DNA of 64,000 nt, from NCBI GenBank assembly GCA_019448385.1, contig JAGTXO010000003.1, positions 186,001 to 250,000 of the forward strand, written 5' to 3'. The stretch's first letter is position 1. Each line of letters begins with the position of its first letter. Shown piece after piece: positions 54,425-64,000 of the stretch. A program made the position numbers and the translations under genes. The notes below the pieces were generated by a model. The model had not been told where the DNA came from and ran no database searches. It worked only from the letters and a program-made list of their open reading frames with translations. This DNA is from Diacronema lutheri. Lineage: Eukaryota > Haptophyta > Pavlovophyceae > Pavlovales > Pavlovaceae.

Positions 54425-55315
54425 ATGGCAGCCGCCTGGTTCGTCGTGGCGATCGGCGCGCTCGTGGGTGCGCGCGCGCGCGACGCGTGGGGCGAGGAGC
54501 TCGCGCCACAGTTTGCGGCAGCAGAGGCGCGTGGCGCCGATCCAACCACGCCCGCGTTTGGCGTCGACCGCGCGCTCGCGCCTGGCGTCGCGGCACGCAC
54601 CGTTCGCGACGAGCGCGCCACATCGACGGGCCCGGACGCCGAGGACCTGCAAGGCGAGCTGGTGAGGCAGCTGGCGAGCCTGCGCGACATGGGCGCGCAC
54701 GCGACGGCGCTCGTGGGTGGCGAGGCTGGCGACGAGGACGGCCGGCTCGCGAGTGGCGGCAACGAGCATTTGGCCGCGGGCGGCGCGCGCAAGGGCGCTG
54801 TCGGCGCGGACGATTTTGCCGCAGAATTCATGCGCGCGCTGCTCGACGATGCGGCCAAGCCACGCGCCGTCCCTGAACCCGAGTCCTCCGCGCTCGCGTC
54901 CGTGCCCTCCACGCTCGCGGCCGAGCTCGCGCACGCGCTCGCCGGCGCCGGCCGCTCTCGGGGCGCGGGTGGCATCGAAGCCGCGGACGCGCACGCGGGC
55001 GGGGCGGAGGAGGAGGTGGCGGCGAGCGTCTTTGCCGAGCTCGTGGCGCTCGCGTCGCGCGCGGGCGCGCTGCGCACACGCCGGCTGCCATTCGGCGCCT
55101 CCTACCGCCGAGGCTTCGAGCCCCGCGCAGCGCGTGTGCGTCCGGACGGCGGTCCGGTGGGCGAGGGCGAGCCGGCTGAGGATGAGCGTTGGACGGAGCT
55201 CATGGCGGGCTGGGGCTCGGCGGGGCAAAGCGAGGAGACGTTGCAGGATGGCGCGGACGATGCGCGCGGCGCAGGTGCGGACGACGAGGACAGCGAGGAC
55301 GACAAGGACAGCGAG

Positions 55316-55356
<41 letters not shown>

Positions 55357-58300
55357 CGAGGACGAGTCACGGACGCGGCGGCACGCGCCGTCCGGCGGCG
55401 ACGCGCCGTCGGCGTCGGCGCTGCTGCGCGAGCCCCTCGTCCGCGCCGCCGTCGTCGGCGACGTCGCCGCCGTGCGTGCGGCACTCGCGCCCACCGCGCC
55501 ACGCGCGCCTGCCGCTGGCGCCCTGGAGGTTGCCCTGCTGATGGCCGTGCAGGCGGGCAGCGCGGGCGGGCTCGGCGCGGCGGAAGCGCTGCTCGAGGCA
55601 GGCGCGCAGCCCAACGTGAACGCGAGTGGCTTTGGCGATGATGATTCGACGCCGCTCTGCCTCGCCGTGATCCACGCACACGCTGCCGCGCTACGGCTGC
55701 TGCTCGACGCGGGCGCATCGCCCGACCTGCCGAGCGGCCGCGGCCGACGGCCGTTACACCTCGCGGTGATCGGCCGGCGGCGTGGTACGCTCGATGCGCT
55801 CATTGAGGCGGGTGCGTCGCTCGAGCTCGGCGACGCGCACGGCATCACGCCGCTCATGACGGCTGTCGTCAACGCGGACGAGGTCGCCGTGAGCGTCCTC
55901 CTGCGCGCAGGCGCTCGACCCCACGCGACAATCGTGATGCGCCCATCGGCGTGGGGCGAGGGCAGGGGCGAGGGCGAGGGCGAGGGCGGGGGCGGGGGCG
56001 GGGGCGGGGGCGGGGGCGAGGGCGAGGACGAGGGCGGGGGCGAGGGCGGGGGCGAGGGCGGGGGCGAGGGCGAGGGCGGGGGCGGGGGCGGGGGCGGGGG
56101 CGAGGGCGAGGGCGAGGGCGAGGGCGAGGGCGGGGGCGAGGGCGAGGGCGAGGGCGAGGGCGGGGGCAGGGGCGAGGCGGTGCAGCGCGCGCCGGGCGTC
56201 AAGCGCCGCCGCGCCAGATCGCATGCCCGAGCCGCGTCGGGCGCGGACAAGGCGGACGAGGCGGAGGCGACAGAGCCAGTGGCGCCGTTCTCCATCTCAG
56301 CGCTTGAGCTCGCGCTCGCGGGCGAGTCGGAGGCGCACGGCACGATCGCGCTGCTCCTCGACGCACACGTCAGCGGACCCGTCGTCCACCTTTTCGCCGC
56401 CATCGACGTGGTCGCTACAATGGTGTGTCGGGTGCTTCACGAGCTGTCGCGTGGTGCCGCGCTGCGCGTCGGTGCGCCGGGCGCGCGTGCGCGCGGCGAC
56501 GAGGGCGAGCGGCTTGGCGGCGGCAGCGATCGTGAAGGCGTGCGCGCAACGGGCGGGGTGACGCCAGGCACCGCCGTGCACCCACCGTCCCCGCCCTTCC
56601 CGTCCTTCCCACCCTTCACCGCACGCACTGCCACGAGTGGCGCACTTGTCCTTGGGACGCCCGCGTGCGGCGCGCAGCTGTGTGCGCTGTGCGGCATGTA
56701 CGGCGCGCTGTTCGTCGTGATGGTCGTCGCGCACGCCGCGCTCGGCGGCGTCGACGCCGACGGCGCAGCCGCTCGCGCCGGCGGCGGCGGCGTGTTCGCG
56801 CGCGCGCGCGCGCACGCCGGCCGTGCGGGCGCGCGCTTCTGCCGGTCGGCGCTTGAGCTGGCGGGCTCGACGGTCCTCATCAATCTCGTCGTCGTCCACA
56901 CGAAGCTGGGCGACTGGATGCGCCACGGCAAGCGCGCGGCCGACCGCGCCGCCGCCGCCGCCGCCGCGGCCGCCGCCGCGCGCGACGGCGCCGCGGGCAG
57001 CGCCGCGGGCAGCGCGGCCGCCGCGGTCTCCGCCGGCCGTGGCGCGGCGAATGCCCTCGACGCGCGATGGGAGGGTGCACGCTCGCTTGCGTTCGCCTCG
57101 CTGCTGCTGCTCGAGAGTGCGCTGCGCATGGGGCGCGCGGTCGCAATGCGCGCGCTCGGCGTCGCGCGCGCGCGCGCCGCGCGCGCCGCGCGCCCCACCC
57201 GCCGCCGTGCGCGCGTCGGCGGCGGGTGGGGCGGCGGCGCGGCGGTGGCACTGCTCAGCTGTGTGGCCGCGCTTCTCGTCGCGCTCGGCTACGTGCTGCT
57301 GCACGCCGCGCTGCTCCGGCTGCTCGCAAGCGCCACGGGCGCATGGCACGGCGATCTTTGGATCATCAACATGGCGGTCTTGCTCAACTCGGGCGCGCAG
57401 CCCGCGCTGCTGCTCGTTGAGGCGGCTGCGCGCACGGCGCTCGCAGCGGCCTCGCTCGCGCGGCGCGCGGCGCGCGGCGCGCGCCACGGCACTCGCGGCG
57501 CGGCGGGCGCGAGCGCGGCGGTGGCGCTGCTCGCGGCGGAGCGCGCGGCCGCCGCGCCGCCGCGCGCACGCGAGCCCGCGCTGGGCGATGGCGGCGCGCG
57601 CGACGTGCCCTCGGGGTCCAACACGGGCGGCGGCGACGTGCCCTCGGGGTCCAACACGGGCTGCGGCGACGGCGGCGGCGACGGCGGCGGTGGCGACACG
57701 GCCGCCGCGGCGGATGGACGGGACGCGCACGCGCACGCGCACGGTGATAGCGACGGTGACGGTGACGGCGACGGCGACGGTGACGATGATGGTGATGGCG
57801 ACGGTGACGGTGACGGTGATGGCGACGGTGGCGACGGGCAGGAGTCGAGCGCGGTGACCCTCGCGTCCGCGCTCGTCTCGTGCGCCGTGCTCTGCACGAT
57901 GCTCGGCACGATCCTACGCGCGGCCCTCCGAGCCGCCCTCTCCGCGCGCGCCCACGGCGCCCACGATGGCGGCGGCGGCAGCCACTCGCACCCGTGGGGC
58001 CTTTCGGCATTCCTCGTCTCCGGACTCGTCTCCGGACTGGTGCACGACGTTCGCACGCTGCGCGCGCACGCCGGCGCGCGCCGCGCGCTGCGCGCGCTCC
58101 GCCCGGCGACGGCGGACGAGCTTGCGGTGTGCGCCGCCGACGTCTGCTGCGTCTGCCTCGGCCGCGTGCGTGCGCAACGGCCGTCGGTCGTCCTACCGTG
58201 CGCGCACGTCTTCCACGCGGACTGCATCGCGCGGTGGCTGCGCACGGGCAGGCCCGTCTGCCCGCATTGCCTCGCGCCCGTAGCGCTCGGCGCGCGCGCG

Positions 58301-58474
58301 CGCGAGCGAGCGCCGGACGCGGACGGGCTGAGCCGCGCGGCCGCGGCGGCGGCGGCGGCGGCTGCGACAACGGCGGCAGCGGCCGCCACCGCGGACGCGG
58401 CGACGGGCGGCGGCGGCTGTGAGAGCGAGGTGGCGGCGCAGTCCGCATCGGGATGCGTCGTGTCGGCCACCTGA
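54425..58474 (+). CDS. Ankyrin-repeat, multi-pass membrane RING-H2 protein (probable E3 ubiquitin ligase)
   Basis: A 1,349-residue single-exon protein. An N-terminal hydrophobic segment (AAAWFVVAIGALVGA) looks like a signal peptide. It is followed by an acidic run of more than ten Asp near residue 300. At least three ankyrin repeats follow (TPLCLAVIHAHAAALRLLLD, RPLHLAVIGRRRGTLDALIE, TPLMTAVVNADEVAVSVLLR). A Gly/Glu minisatellite region separates them from about five or six transmembrane helices (ALFVVMVVAHAALGGV, GSTVLINLVVVHTK, LLSCVAALLVALGYVLLHAA, LWIINMAVLLNSGAQPALLL, ALVSCAVLCTMLGTIL). The C-terminus has a RING-H2 finger: CCVCLGRVRAQRPSVVLPCA, then HVFHADCIARWL and CPHCLAP. RING-H2 with membrane helices is usual for ER or Golgi ubiquitin ligases; the ankyrin part may bind clients. 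The exact architecture is unfamiliar to me. Confidence 0.85.
55958..56175. repeat. GGGCGA minisatellite encoding Gly/Glu
   Basis: About 36 hexamers of GGCGAG/GGCGGG encode alternating Gly-Glu and Gly-Gly in the ankyrin-RING protein, just after the ankyrin repeats. Variable length between strains is likely. Confidence 0.9.
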
Positions 58475-58621
58475 ACGTGTTGTGTGGAAGGGAAGGGGGG
58501 GCTTGTCAGCATCAGCTCGTCAGCACCAGCTCGTCAGAACGTCTGAGTCTGAAAGTCAGCACTGAGGCATGGCGCCTCTCAAGAACCGGACTCTCACCAG
58601 AGCGACCCTCAGACTCAACCC

Positions 58622-59772
58622 TCAGATGCGCTTGTGCACAAAGACAGCGCAGGCGCCAACGCACGCGGCCGCGCCGAGCCCGAGCGCAGGCAGAAGCACG
58701 AGCAGCCCCGCCTGCGAGTTGCCCTGCCGGTCGTTGAGCAGCGAGAGGCGGCCGAGCACCTTATTCAAGACAAAGATGTGGAAGAGCAGCAGCGTGCACA
58801 CGCCGCCGACGGCAATCCACGCGCCGCCTGCGCCGTGCGCGCGCGCGCGTGCGCATGCCGTGGCGGAAGGGCGCAGCGGCCGGCGGCGGCGGCGGCGGCG
58901 GCGGCGTGAGCGCGCGGCACCGCGCGTGCGCCCCGAGGCGGTGGGCTGCGCTCGTCGGGAGGGGCGCGCAGCATGGCCGCAGCTCACCGGAGTGGAACCA
59001 CGGGCGGTCGGCCATGGGCTCGTCCATCGCAGCGCCGAGCGCCTGCAGCCATTCTGCGGTCGAGCGTTGCGACATGGCGTCAGAAAACTGCTCCTTGGCG
59101 AGCTGCAGGACGCGCAGCGTCTCGTGGTCGAGCAAAGGCGCGTCCTCATCTTCGACCGAGCCGGCGGCGCCGTCGACCGCGTCGAGCGCCGCGTTGTTCG
59201 GCTCGGTCCAGCGGTTGCCGCGCAACTTGTACTTCTGCACGACGGACGGCTGCGCGAGCACGTTGAGCGCGCACGCCGTCGCGTGCGGTAGGCAACCCTT
59301 TGAGCGCACAGTGAGGACGAGCAGCCCGCGCACCTCCGATTCGAGCGTTGCCCACTTGACGGACGGTGCGCTCATTGCGCTCGCTGCGCGCGCGGCGAGG
59401 CGGCGGCGGCGGCGGGGCGCGCGCGCGCGCGAGGCGACGTGTCACGGCTGGCGGATTGCCGGCGGCGCTCGGAGCGGTCGAGCACGAGACGCAGGCGTTG
59501 GCTGGCCCGACCCACGACACGGCGAGCGCGGAGCGCGCGCGCGCGCGCGCGCGCGCGCGCTCACGGTTGCCGTCGAGCGCGCCCGACGCGACGGCGAGCG
59601 CCGCGAGGATGAGTTTGAGCGAGGCCTCCTCCGCGAGCAGCGCGGGATCGCGGATGCCGAAATCGAGCGCCACGTCAATAAGCGCGCGCCCCGTCAGCGC
59701 GGCGAACGGCTTGTCGTCGAACGTGCGCAGCTCGTCGAACGTCGAGACGTTCACAGCGCGGAACGGGGCCAT
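58622..59772 (-). CDS. Small C-terminally anchored membrane protein (function unknown)
   Basis: Exons 59772-59565, 59383-58988 and 58827-58622 sum to 810 nt or 269 residues with consistent phases and GT-AG introns. It starts MAPFRAVNVSTFDELRTFDD; the soluble part includes WATLESEVRGLLVLTVRSKG and LQLAKEQFSDAMSQRSTAEW. Two hydrophobic helices end the protein (WIAVGGVCTLLLFHIFVLNK and GLLVLLPALGLGAAACVGAC), followed by the short basic tail VHKRI. A KXX-like basic end could keep it in the ER, which is a guess. I do not recognise the family, but the codon-clean exons and low-repeat sequence indicate a real conserved protein. Confidence 0.75.
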
Positions 59773-59983
59773 CGCCCGGGGCCGCGCGTCGCGCCGCCTC
59801 CTCGGCTCGGGCGGCCGGTGCTGCGCGCGCCCTGCGCGCGCAGCGGGGAGGCGGGACGCGCGTGCCGCGCGCGCGCCCACGCTCAGCGCGAGCCCATCCC
59901 ATCGCCGGCGCGCGCGCCGCGGCGAGAGCGCGTGCGCGTTCACAAGACACACGAGAGTGGTGGTGCCACGGGCACACCCGTCG

Positions 59984-61591
59984 ATGGCCCAAGTCGAAAC
60001 GCGGGAACGGCGTGTGAGTATGGAAGGGAGCGGCAATGCCGACGCAGCGAGGGAGCGGATCCGCGAGGCGGCGGCGAGCACGGTGCGGCTGCGCAAGCTC
60101 GAGGCGCAGCTCGCGTCGTGGCTCGTCGCGCAGCGCGCCGAGCTGCGTGCCAGCGCCGACGCGACGAGCGCCGCGCACGACGCGCTGCTCGCGAGCCTGC
60201 ACGCACCGCGCGTCGCGATCGGCGCCGGGCGCGCCGAGGGCGAGCGCGCGCGCGACGAGGGCGCACCAGGCGCACTCGAGCGCGTGGACACCGCGCACTG
60301 CGCGCCGCTGCGCTCGCCAGGCGCGCAGCCCGCCGCGTTCCCGCACATCGAGCGCGCCATCCGCGTCCGCAGGGCGGCGCACGAGCCACGCTCGTGCGCA
60401 GGTGCCGGCGCCGGAGCTGGCGCCGACGGTAGCGACGGTGCGCGCGACGGGTGTGGGCCCGCGCAGCCTATCGCGGCGCTAACTTCGCGGACGTTTGCGC
60501 TGCCATCGTCGCCATCGTCGCCGCGCGGCGCCGGCATCGGCGACGACACACGTGGCTCGTCGCCCGCTGCTGACGTTCGAGCGCGAGCGCGATTTGCCGC
60601 CCTCTCGCGCGCAGCCTTTGGCCGCGGGGATGCACCGGCGTTTGCGGAGCGCGATGCCGCGGCTGCGCCCGCGCGCTCGGCGCCGAGCGGCGGCGACTCG
60701 CCCCCGCTCGCGCGGCCGCGCACGGCGGACGCGAGCGCGGCGCGAGCGCGCGACGTGCTCGACGGCGCGGTGCGCGAGTGGCGGCGCGAGCGCGCGGCGC
60801 GCGCGGCGGTCATCTCGTTGCACGCGCGCCGTGCGGCGCTCCGCCGCTGGTCGACTGCCGCGCGCGCATCCGCGCGCATTGAGCCGGCAGCCATCGTTCG
60901 CCTTCTGCCGCCGCTCGGCCGAGGAACGCCGGCCGCGCGCCAGCCGCGCACGGCCGAGCCGCGGTGGGCGCGGCGCTGGCGCGGGCGCGCGGGCGCGCCG
61001 GGCGCGCAGCGCCTTGCGCTCCGCCGTTGGCGCGCGCGCGTCGACGCGCGGCGACGCGGCGGCGTGCGCGCGTGCGCATGGGCGCGCGCACGCGACGGCG
61101 CGGCGGCGGATGCATGGCTGCTCGCGCCGGCGCGGCTGCTGCGTGGCTTTGCGCGGCAAGAGTGGGTGGTGGAGCATGGGCGCGACAGGATGGCGGCCGA
61201 ATGGCGCCGCGCGCGCGTCAAGGCGGCCACCCTCGTCGCGCTGCGCCGCGCGCTTGCGCTGTCGTGCGATGCGCGCGCAGCACGAGCGCAGACGGACGGG
61301 GGCGTGGTTGCGCCCGGCGCGCGTGCGCAGGAGGAGGAGGAGCGGCCGGTGGGCGAAGCAGCGCGGCGCGGCGAGCGCGCGACACGCGAATCGGCGAGCG
61401 CCGCGACAGCCTCGCCTCTGCGTTCGCTGGACATGGCGTGCGCGCGCGGCGACGGCGGCCCGCCGACGGCGTCGCCGACGGCATTGAGCGATTCCGCGGG
61501 CTTGGCGGACGGCGGTGCCAGCCCGCGACCGCGCGGGCGGCGGCGGGTGGCAGCGCGCGCTCACGATGTCGCACGCATGCCCGCAGAATGA
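59984..61591 (+). CDS. Basic protein with Sfi1/IQ-like Trp-Arg helices (hypothetical)
   Basis: A 535-residue single exon from ATG 59984 (MAQVETRERRVSMEGSG). The N-terminal 70 residues form a charged helix (STVRLRKLEAQLASWLVAQR). The C-terminal half has helical repeats of the type ALRRWSTAARA, ALRRWRARVDAR and RMAAEWRRARVKA, resembling the Trp-centred centrin- or calmodulin-binding repeats of Sfi1-like proteins. The rest is Ala/Arg/Ser/Pro-rich. A centrosomal or basal-body role would fit a flagellate but is only an inference. The minus strand here is not coding except for the separate gene ending before 59772. Confidence 0.5.
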   Translation: MAQVETRERRVSMEGSGNADAARERIREAAASTVRLRKLEAQLASWLVAQRAELRASADATSAAHDALLASLHAPRVAIGAGRAEGERARDEGAPGALERVDTAHCAPLRSPGAQPAAFPHIERAIRVRRAAHEPRSCAGAGAGAGADGSDGARDGCGPAQPIAALTSRTFALPSSPSSPRGAGIGDDTRGSSPAADVRARARFAALSRAAFGRGDAPAFAERDAAAAPARSAPSGGDSPPLARPRTADASAARARDVLDGAVREWRRERAARAAVISLHARRAALRRWSTAARASARIEPAAIVRLLPPLGRGTPAARQPRTAEPRWARRWRGRAGAPGAQRLALRRWRARVDARRRGGVRACAWARARDGAAADAWLLAPARLLRGFARQEWVVEHGRDRMAAEWRRARVKAATLVALRRALALSCDARAARAQTDGGVVAPGARAQEEEERPVGEAARRGERATRESASAATASPLRSLDMACARGDGGPPTASPTALSDSAGLADGGASPRPRGRRRVAARAHDVARMPAE

Positions 61592-62185
61592 AACCGATTT
61601 TTCATTTTCCTGCTCGCGCGCGCGCAGATGGCGCGCGGGCAGGCGCCGCCACACCGCCACGCAGCTCACGGCGTCCGGGCGGATGTGGACGCCTGCGGCG
61701 GTGTGGACGGCCTCTGCTTCCGGCGCGGCGACGGCGGCGGCGGCCGGCGGGGGCCGGCGAGGGGTGGCTAGGCGTGTGTGGGTGTCCGCCCATGACGCGT
61801 CCTGCCGCGTCCTTGCCGTCCCGGCCGTTCCCGCTGCCGGCGTGCACAGGGTCGACGCCCTGATTTCGGCCTGATGTTGCGTGCGCCCTTTCGCTCGCTC
61901 CCTCCGTCACGCCTCGGCCCCGTACGCGCCCCTCCTGCTGACCCGCCAGCGTCGTCAGTATTTTTCAAGGTTGTTGTGGAGATACGTCGTGATTACTGCG
62001 CGTACGCACCTGCGGAAAAGCGCTACCCCCTAGGTTCTTAATCATGGATACCCATAATACTAACGGCGCTTACGTCAGGACAGCGGGGTCAGCACCAGCT
62101 GCGGGGGAATCGAGTAGCCACCAATGTCGTCGATTCCCGCGCATACCCATAATTATGTACCTTGAAAAAAAACGGTGAACGGCTC
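61592..62185. other. Intergenic region containing the short repeat unit
   Basis: GC-rich to about 61940, then distinctly AT-richer from 61950 to 62180, where the repeat unit at 62048-62153 lies. No gene recognised. Confidence 0.5.
62048..62153. mobile_element. 84-bp unit flanked by 11-bp direct repeats, contains 38-bp repeat copy C
   Basis: ATACCCATAAT occurs at 62048-62058 and again at 62143-62153 as an exact direct repeat, like a target-site duplication. The unit between them begins with the 38-bp sequence shared with 10631-10668 and ends with an inverted repeat (GGGAATCGA and TCGATTCCC, 16-nt loop). It looks like a minimal non-autonomous copy or remnant of the element family present at the island edges. 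Confidence 0.6.
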
Positions 62186-63805
62186 ATGGCAAGCGGCATG
62201 CGCCATGAGCGCAGCCAGCTGCGCGACCACTACCGGCGTAGCTCTGACGAGGCGGCCGAGGGCAGCGCACTCGTCGACGCGGCCGCTGACGACAGCGACG
62301 CCAGCGAGCCGTCGGCCGAGGCGGAGGCGATGGCGCAGATCGCGCGGCTCGAGCGGCAGCAGGCGGCTGCGCGCCGGTTGCGCGCCTCGTTCGCCTTCTC
62401 GCTGCGGCCATACCGTGCGGCGCGCCGGATCCAACGCGCGTGGCGCATCTGGCGCTGGCGGCTGGACCACCGCCGCCGCCGCCGCTCGATGCGCCGGCTG
62501 AGCGCGGCGGGCGAGAGGGCGGTCGAGGCCTTGATGCTCATGCTCGACGGCGCGCCGCAGCCGCACGAACTGCACCGGCGCTCGTGGCTCCACGCGCTGC
62601 GCGAGGCGCAGGCCGCCGAGCTCGCGCGCGAGGAGGCCGCCGCCGCGCTCGTCCAGCGCCTCGTCCGCGCGCACCTCGCGCGCGCGCTGGCCAAGCGGAC
62701 GCGAGCGCACCGCATCGTCCTCGCGATCGCGCACGCGGCGGTGGACGCGGTCGAGGGGCGACGCGCGCGGACGGCGGGCGCGACGCGCATCCAGGCCGTC
62801 GCGCGCGGCTGGTTTGCGCGCATGCGCGCCACGCGCATATCACGCGCGCGTTCTGCGCGCGAGCGGTGCCGGCAGGTGAGGCTCGTCGCCCACCTGCCCC
62901 GCACCGAGCTCGCGCGCCCGACGGACTGGCACTCGTACGGGCGGCAGGCGGCGCTGCGCAGGGCGAGCCGCTGGGACTTTGATGCCGACGCCGACGCCGA
63001 GCGCGCCGCGCTCGACGATGCCGACGGCGCAGAGCGCGCGCGCGCGCGCCGGCCGCAGAGCGCGGCCGCCGTGCTGCGCCGCCATGCGCGAGGCGGCGCA
63101 CCGTTGCGCGCACAGGCGACGCGCCGCAGCTTTGGCGCGCCGCCTGCGCGCCCGTGGCCTGCGGGCAGCGCGGGCGACAGCAGCGCGCTCGCCCGTCCGC
63201 CGCCGTTCCCCCGCGCGGCGCCGCCCGACGGCGCTGCGCCCGGCACCGACGCAGGCCCCGCCGGCGGCGAGGGAAGCTCGACTAGAGGGGAGGGAAGCGG
63301 CGAGCGCGGCATGCAGTCGCCGTACAGGTCGGCGCACGGCGCGCCGACGGACGGGCGCTCGACGCACTCGCCGCGCACCGCCGACACGATGGAGGCGCCG
63401 TTGGCGCCGCCTTTGGGCCGCGCACGCGCGCACCCGCCTGCCACGCCGCCTCCGCCAGGCCGCGCGCACGGCCACGGCCGCGCCGACGGGCGCACGGCCG
63501 GGGCGCACGGCGGCGCGCCGGCGCGCGGCGGCCACCGCAGCTCACGCGAGGCGGCGGCCGCGAGCGCACGCGCGCTGCCAGGCGGCGCGGCGGGCGGCAC
63601 GATGGGCGCGTCCGCGCTCTTCGCGCGCCGGCGCGAGGCGCTGCGCCGGGCGGTGCAGCCCGTGTTGCGCGAGGCGGCGCTGAGGGCGGCATCGCGCGCA
63701 GCCGCTGCCGCAGGCGGCGCTGCCGGCGCGGCGCCGCGGCTGCCCCGCTGCTCTCGCGCGGAGCTCGGCTTTCGCGCGGTGGGCAGCTGCCGTGCATCTC
63801 TCTGA
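62186..63805 (+). CDS. IQ-motif protein (probable calmodulin-binding)
   Basis: A 539-residue single exon from ATG 62186 (MASGMRHERSQLRDHYRRSS). Three IQ-like motifs: ARRIQRAWRIWRWRLDHRRR near residue 80, AALVQRLVRAHLARALAKR near 160 and ATRIQAVARGWFARMRATR near 200; the first and third fit IQXXXRGXXXR best. The C-terminal half is Ala/Gly/Pro-rich and looks disordered, with a short ordered end (EALRRAVQPVLREAALRAAS). IQ proteins are frequent in flagella and basal bodies, consistent with the dynein gene in this window. An upstream TTG-initiated extension is not needed. Confidence 0.65.
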   Translation: MASGMRHERSQLRDHYRRSSDEAAEGSALVDAAADDSDASEPSAEAEAMAQIARLERQQAAARRLRASFAFSLRPYRAARRIQRAWRIWRWRLDHRRRRRSMRRLSAAGERAVEALMLMLDGAPQPHELHRRSWLHALREAQAAELAREEAAAALVQRLVRAHLARALAKRTRAHRIVLAIAHAAVDAVEGRRARTAGATRIQAVARGWFARMRATRISRARSARERCRQVRLVAHLPRTELARPTDWHSYGRQAALRRASRWDFDADADAERAALDDADGAERARARRPQSAAAVLRRHARGGAPLRAQATRRSFGAPPARPWPAGSAGDSSALARPPPFPRAAPPDGAAPGTDAGPAGGEGSSTRGEGSGERGMQSPYRSAHGAPTDGRSTHSPRTADTMEAPLAPPLGRARAHPPATPPPPGRAHGHGRADGRTAGAHGGAPARGGHRSSREAAAASARALPGGAAGGTMGASALFARRREALRRAVQPVLREAALRAASRAAAAAGGAAGAAPRLPRCSRAELGFRAVGSCRASL

Positions 63806-64000
63806 CGGCAAAGTGAATGCAAGACACCTGACCGACTGATCTTCGTGAGACACGCCTCGGCTCGGCCCGGCCCCGACCCCCGTGCTGCCGTGCACGCCTG
63901 AAGCGTCGTTACGTACTATCTTCGTGAGTGAGCAGGGCCACTCACTGACGAACGATGGTGACGCCTTTTTGAACGTCCGACGCACGCATGAGCTCGGCCG
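63806..64000. other. 3' flank of the IQ-motif gene
   Basis: About 195 bp of mixed composition with no recognisable gene. It contains CTTCGTGAGAC and CTTCGTGAGTG, a near-repeat at 63841 and 63919. Confidence 0.5.

Noticed and set aside
59146-61434. Minus-strand frame of about 760 codons opposite the Sfi1-like protein
   Set aside because: Ser/Arg/Ala-rich without motifs; only its lower end overlaps real exons, which are in a different frame arrangement.
1-64000. tRNA or rRNA genes
   Set aside because: I looked for T-arm GTTCGAA-type boxes with matching acceptor stems and rRNA-like conserved stretches and saw none.

Overview
The window is nuclear DNA from a very GC-rich, flagellated alga that carries a complex (secondary red) plastid. 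The evidence is spliced genes with GT-AG and some GC-AG introns of roughly 100-350 bp, an outer-arm axonemal dynein intermediate chain, and a plastid-type ATP/ADP translocase whose leader has a Phe just after an Ala-rich signal-peptide core. A haptophyte (for example a pavlovophyte) is my best guess. It is an inference from composition and gene content, not a match I could run.

Layout. 1-10.5 kb is ordinary host sequence: plastid nucleotide transporter (-), kinase-PP2C fusion (+), Cys-rich membrane protein (-), 2OG-Fe(II) oxygenase with TPRs (+), and the seven-exon dynein intermediate chain DNAI2/ODA6 (-). About 10.6-41.8 kb is an accessory island. 43.3-64 kb returns to host genes: a C2H2 zinc-finger protein (+), the eight-exon exportin-2/CSE1 (-), PP2C (+), old yellow enzyme (+), an ankyrin/multi-TM/RING-H2 protein (+), a small membrane protein (-), and two basic Trp- or IQ-rich proteins (+). 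For DNAI2, CSE1, old yellow enzyme and the 58.6-59.8 kb gene I placed each exon boundary by hand; every model keeps frame and sums to a whole number of codons.

The island is the interesting part. On the minus strand a chain of three open exons (29981-26307, 26173-12932, 12801-11077), joined by two in-phase GT-AG introns of about 130 bp, would encode one protein of about 6,200 residues. In order it carries a C48/Ulp1-like cysteine-peptidase domain, a transmembrane segment and coiled region, a second Ulp1-like domain and possibly more degenerate ones, a YqaJ/lambda-exonuclease-type nuclease, a chromodomain, and a complete Fanzor (eukaryotic TnpB-like RuvC) nuclease at the C-terminus. Upstream on the same strand are a ubiquitin-specific peptidase (C19) gene and a frameshifted Pif1-family helicase fused to an unidentified N-terminal domain. 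Further right are an 891-bp nested palindrome and two decayed open frames. A 38-bp sequence lies just beyond the Fanzor end (10631). A diverged copy lies at 41725, near the other edge of the island, and an identical copy lies in a short unit flanked by 11-bp direct repeats at 62 kb. This suggests terminal sequences of one mobile-element family.

Limits: in DNA this GC-rich, stop codons are rare and long spurious frames are common, so I accepted reading frames only where family motifs or splice consistency supported them. No similarity search, structure prediction or RNA evidence was available.
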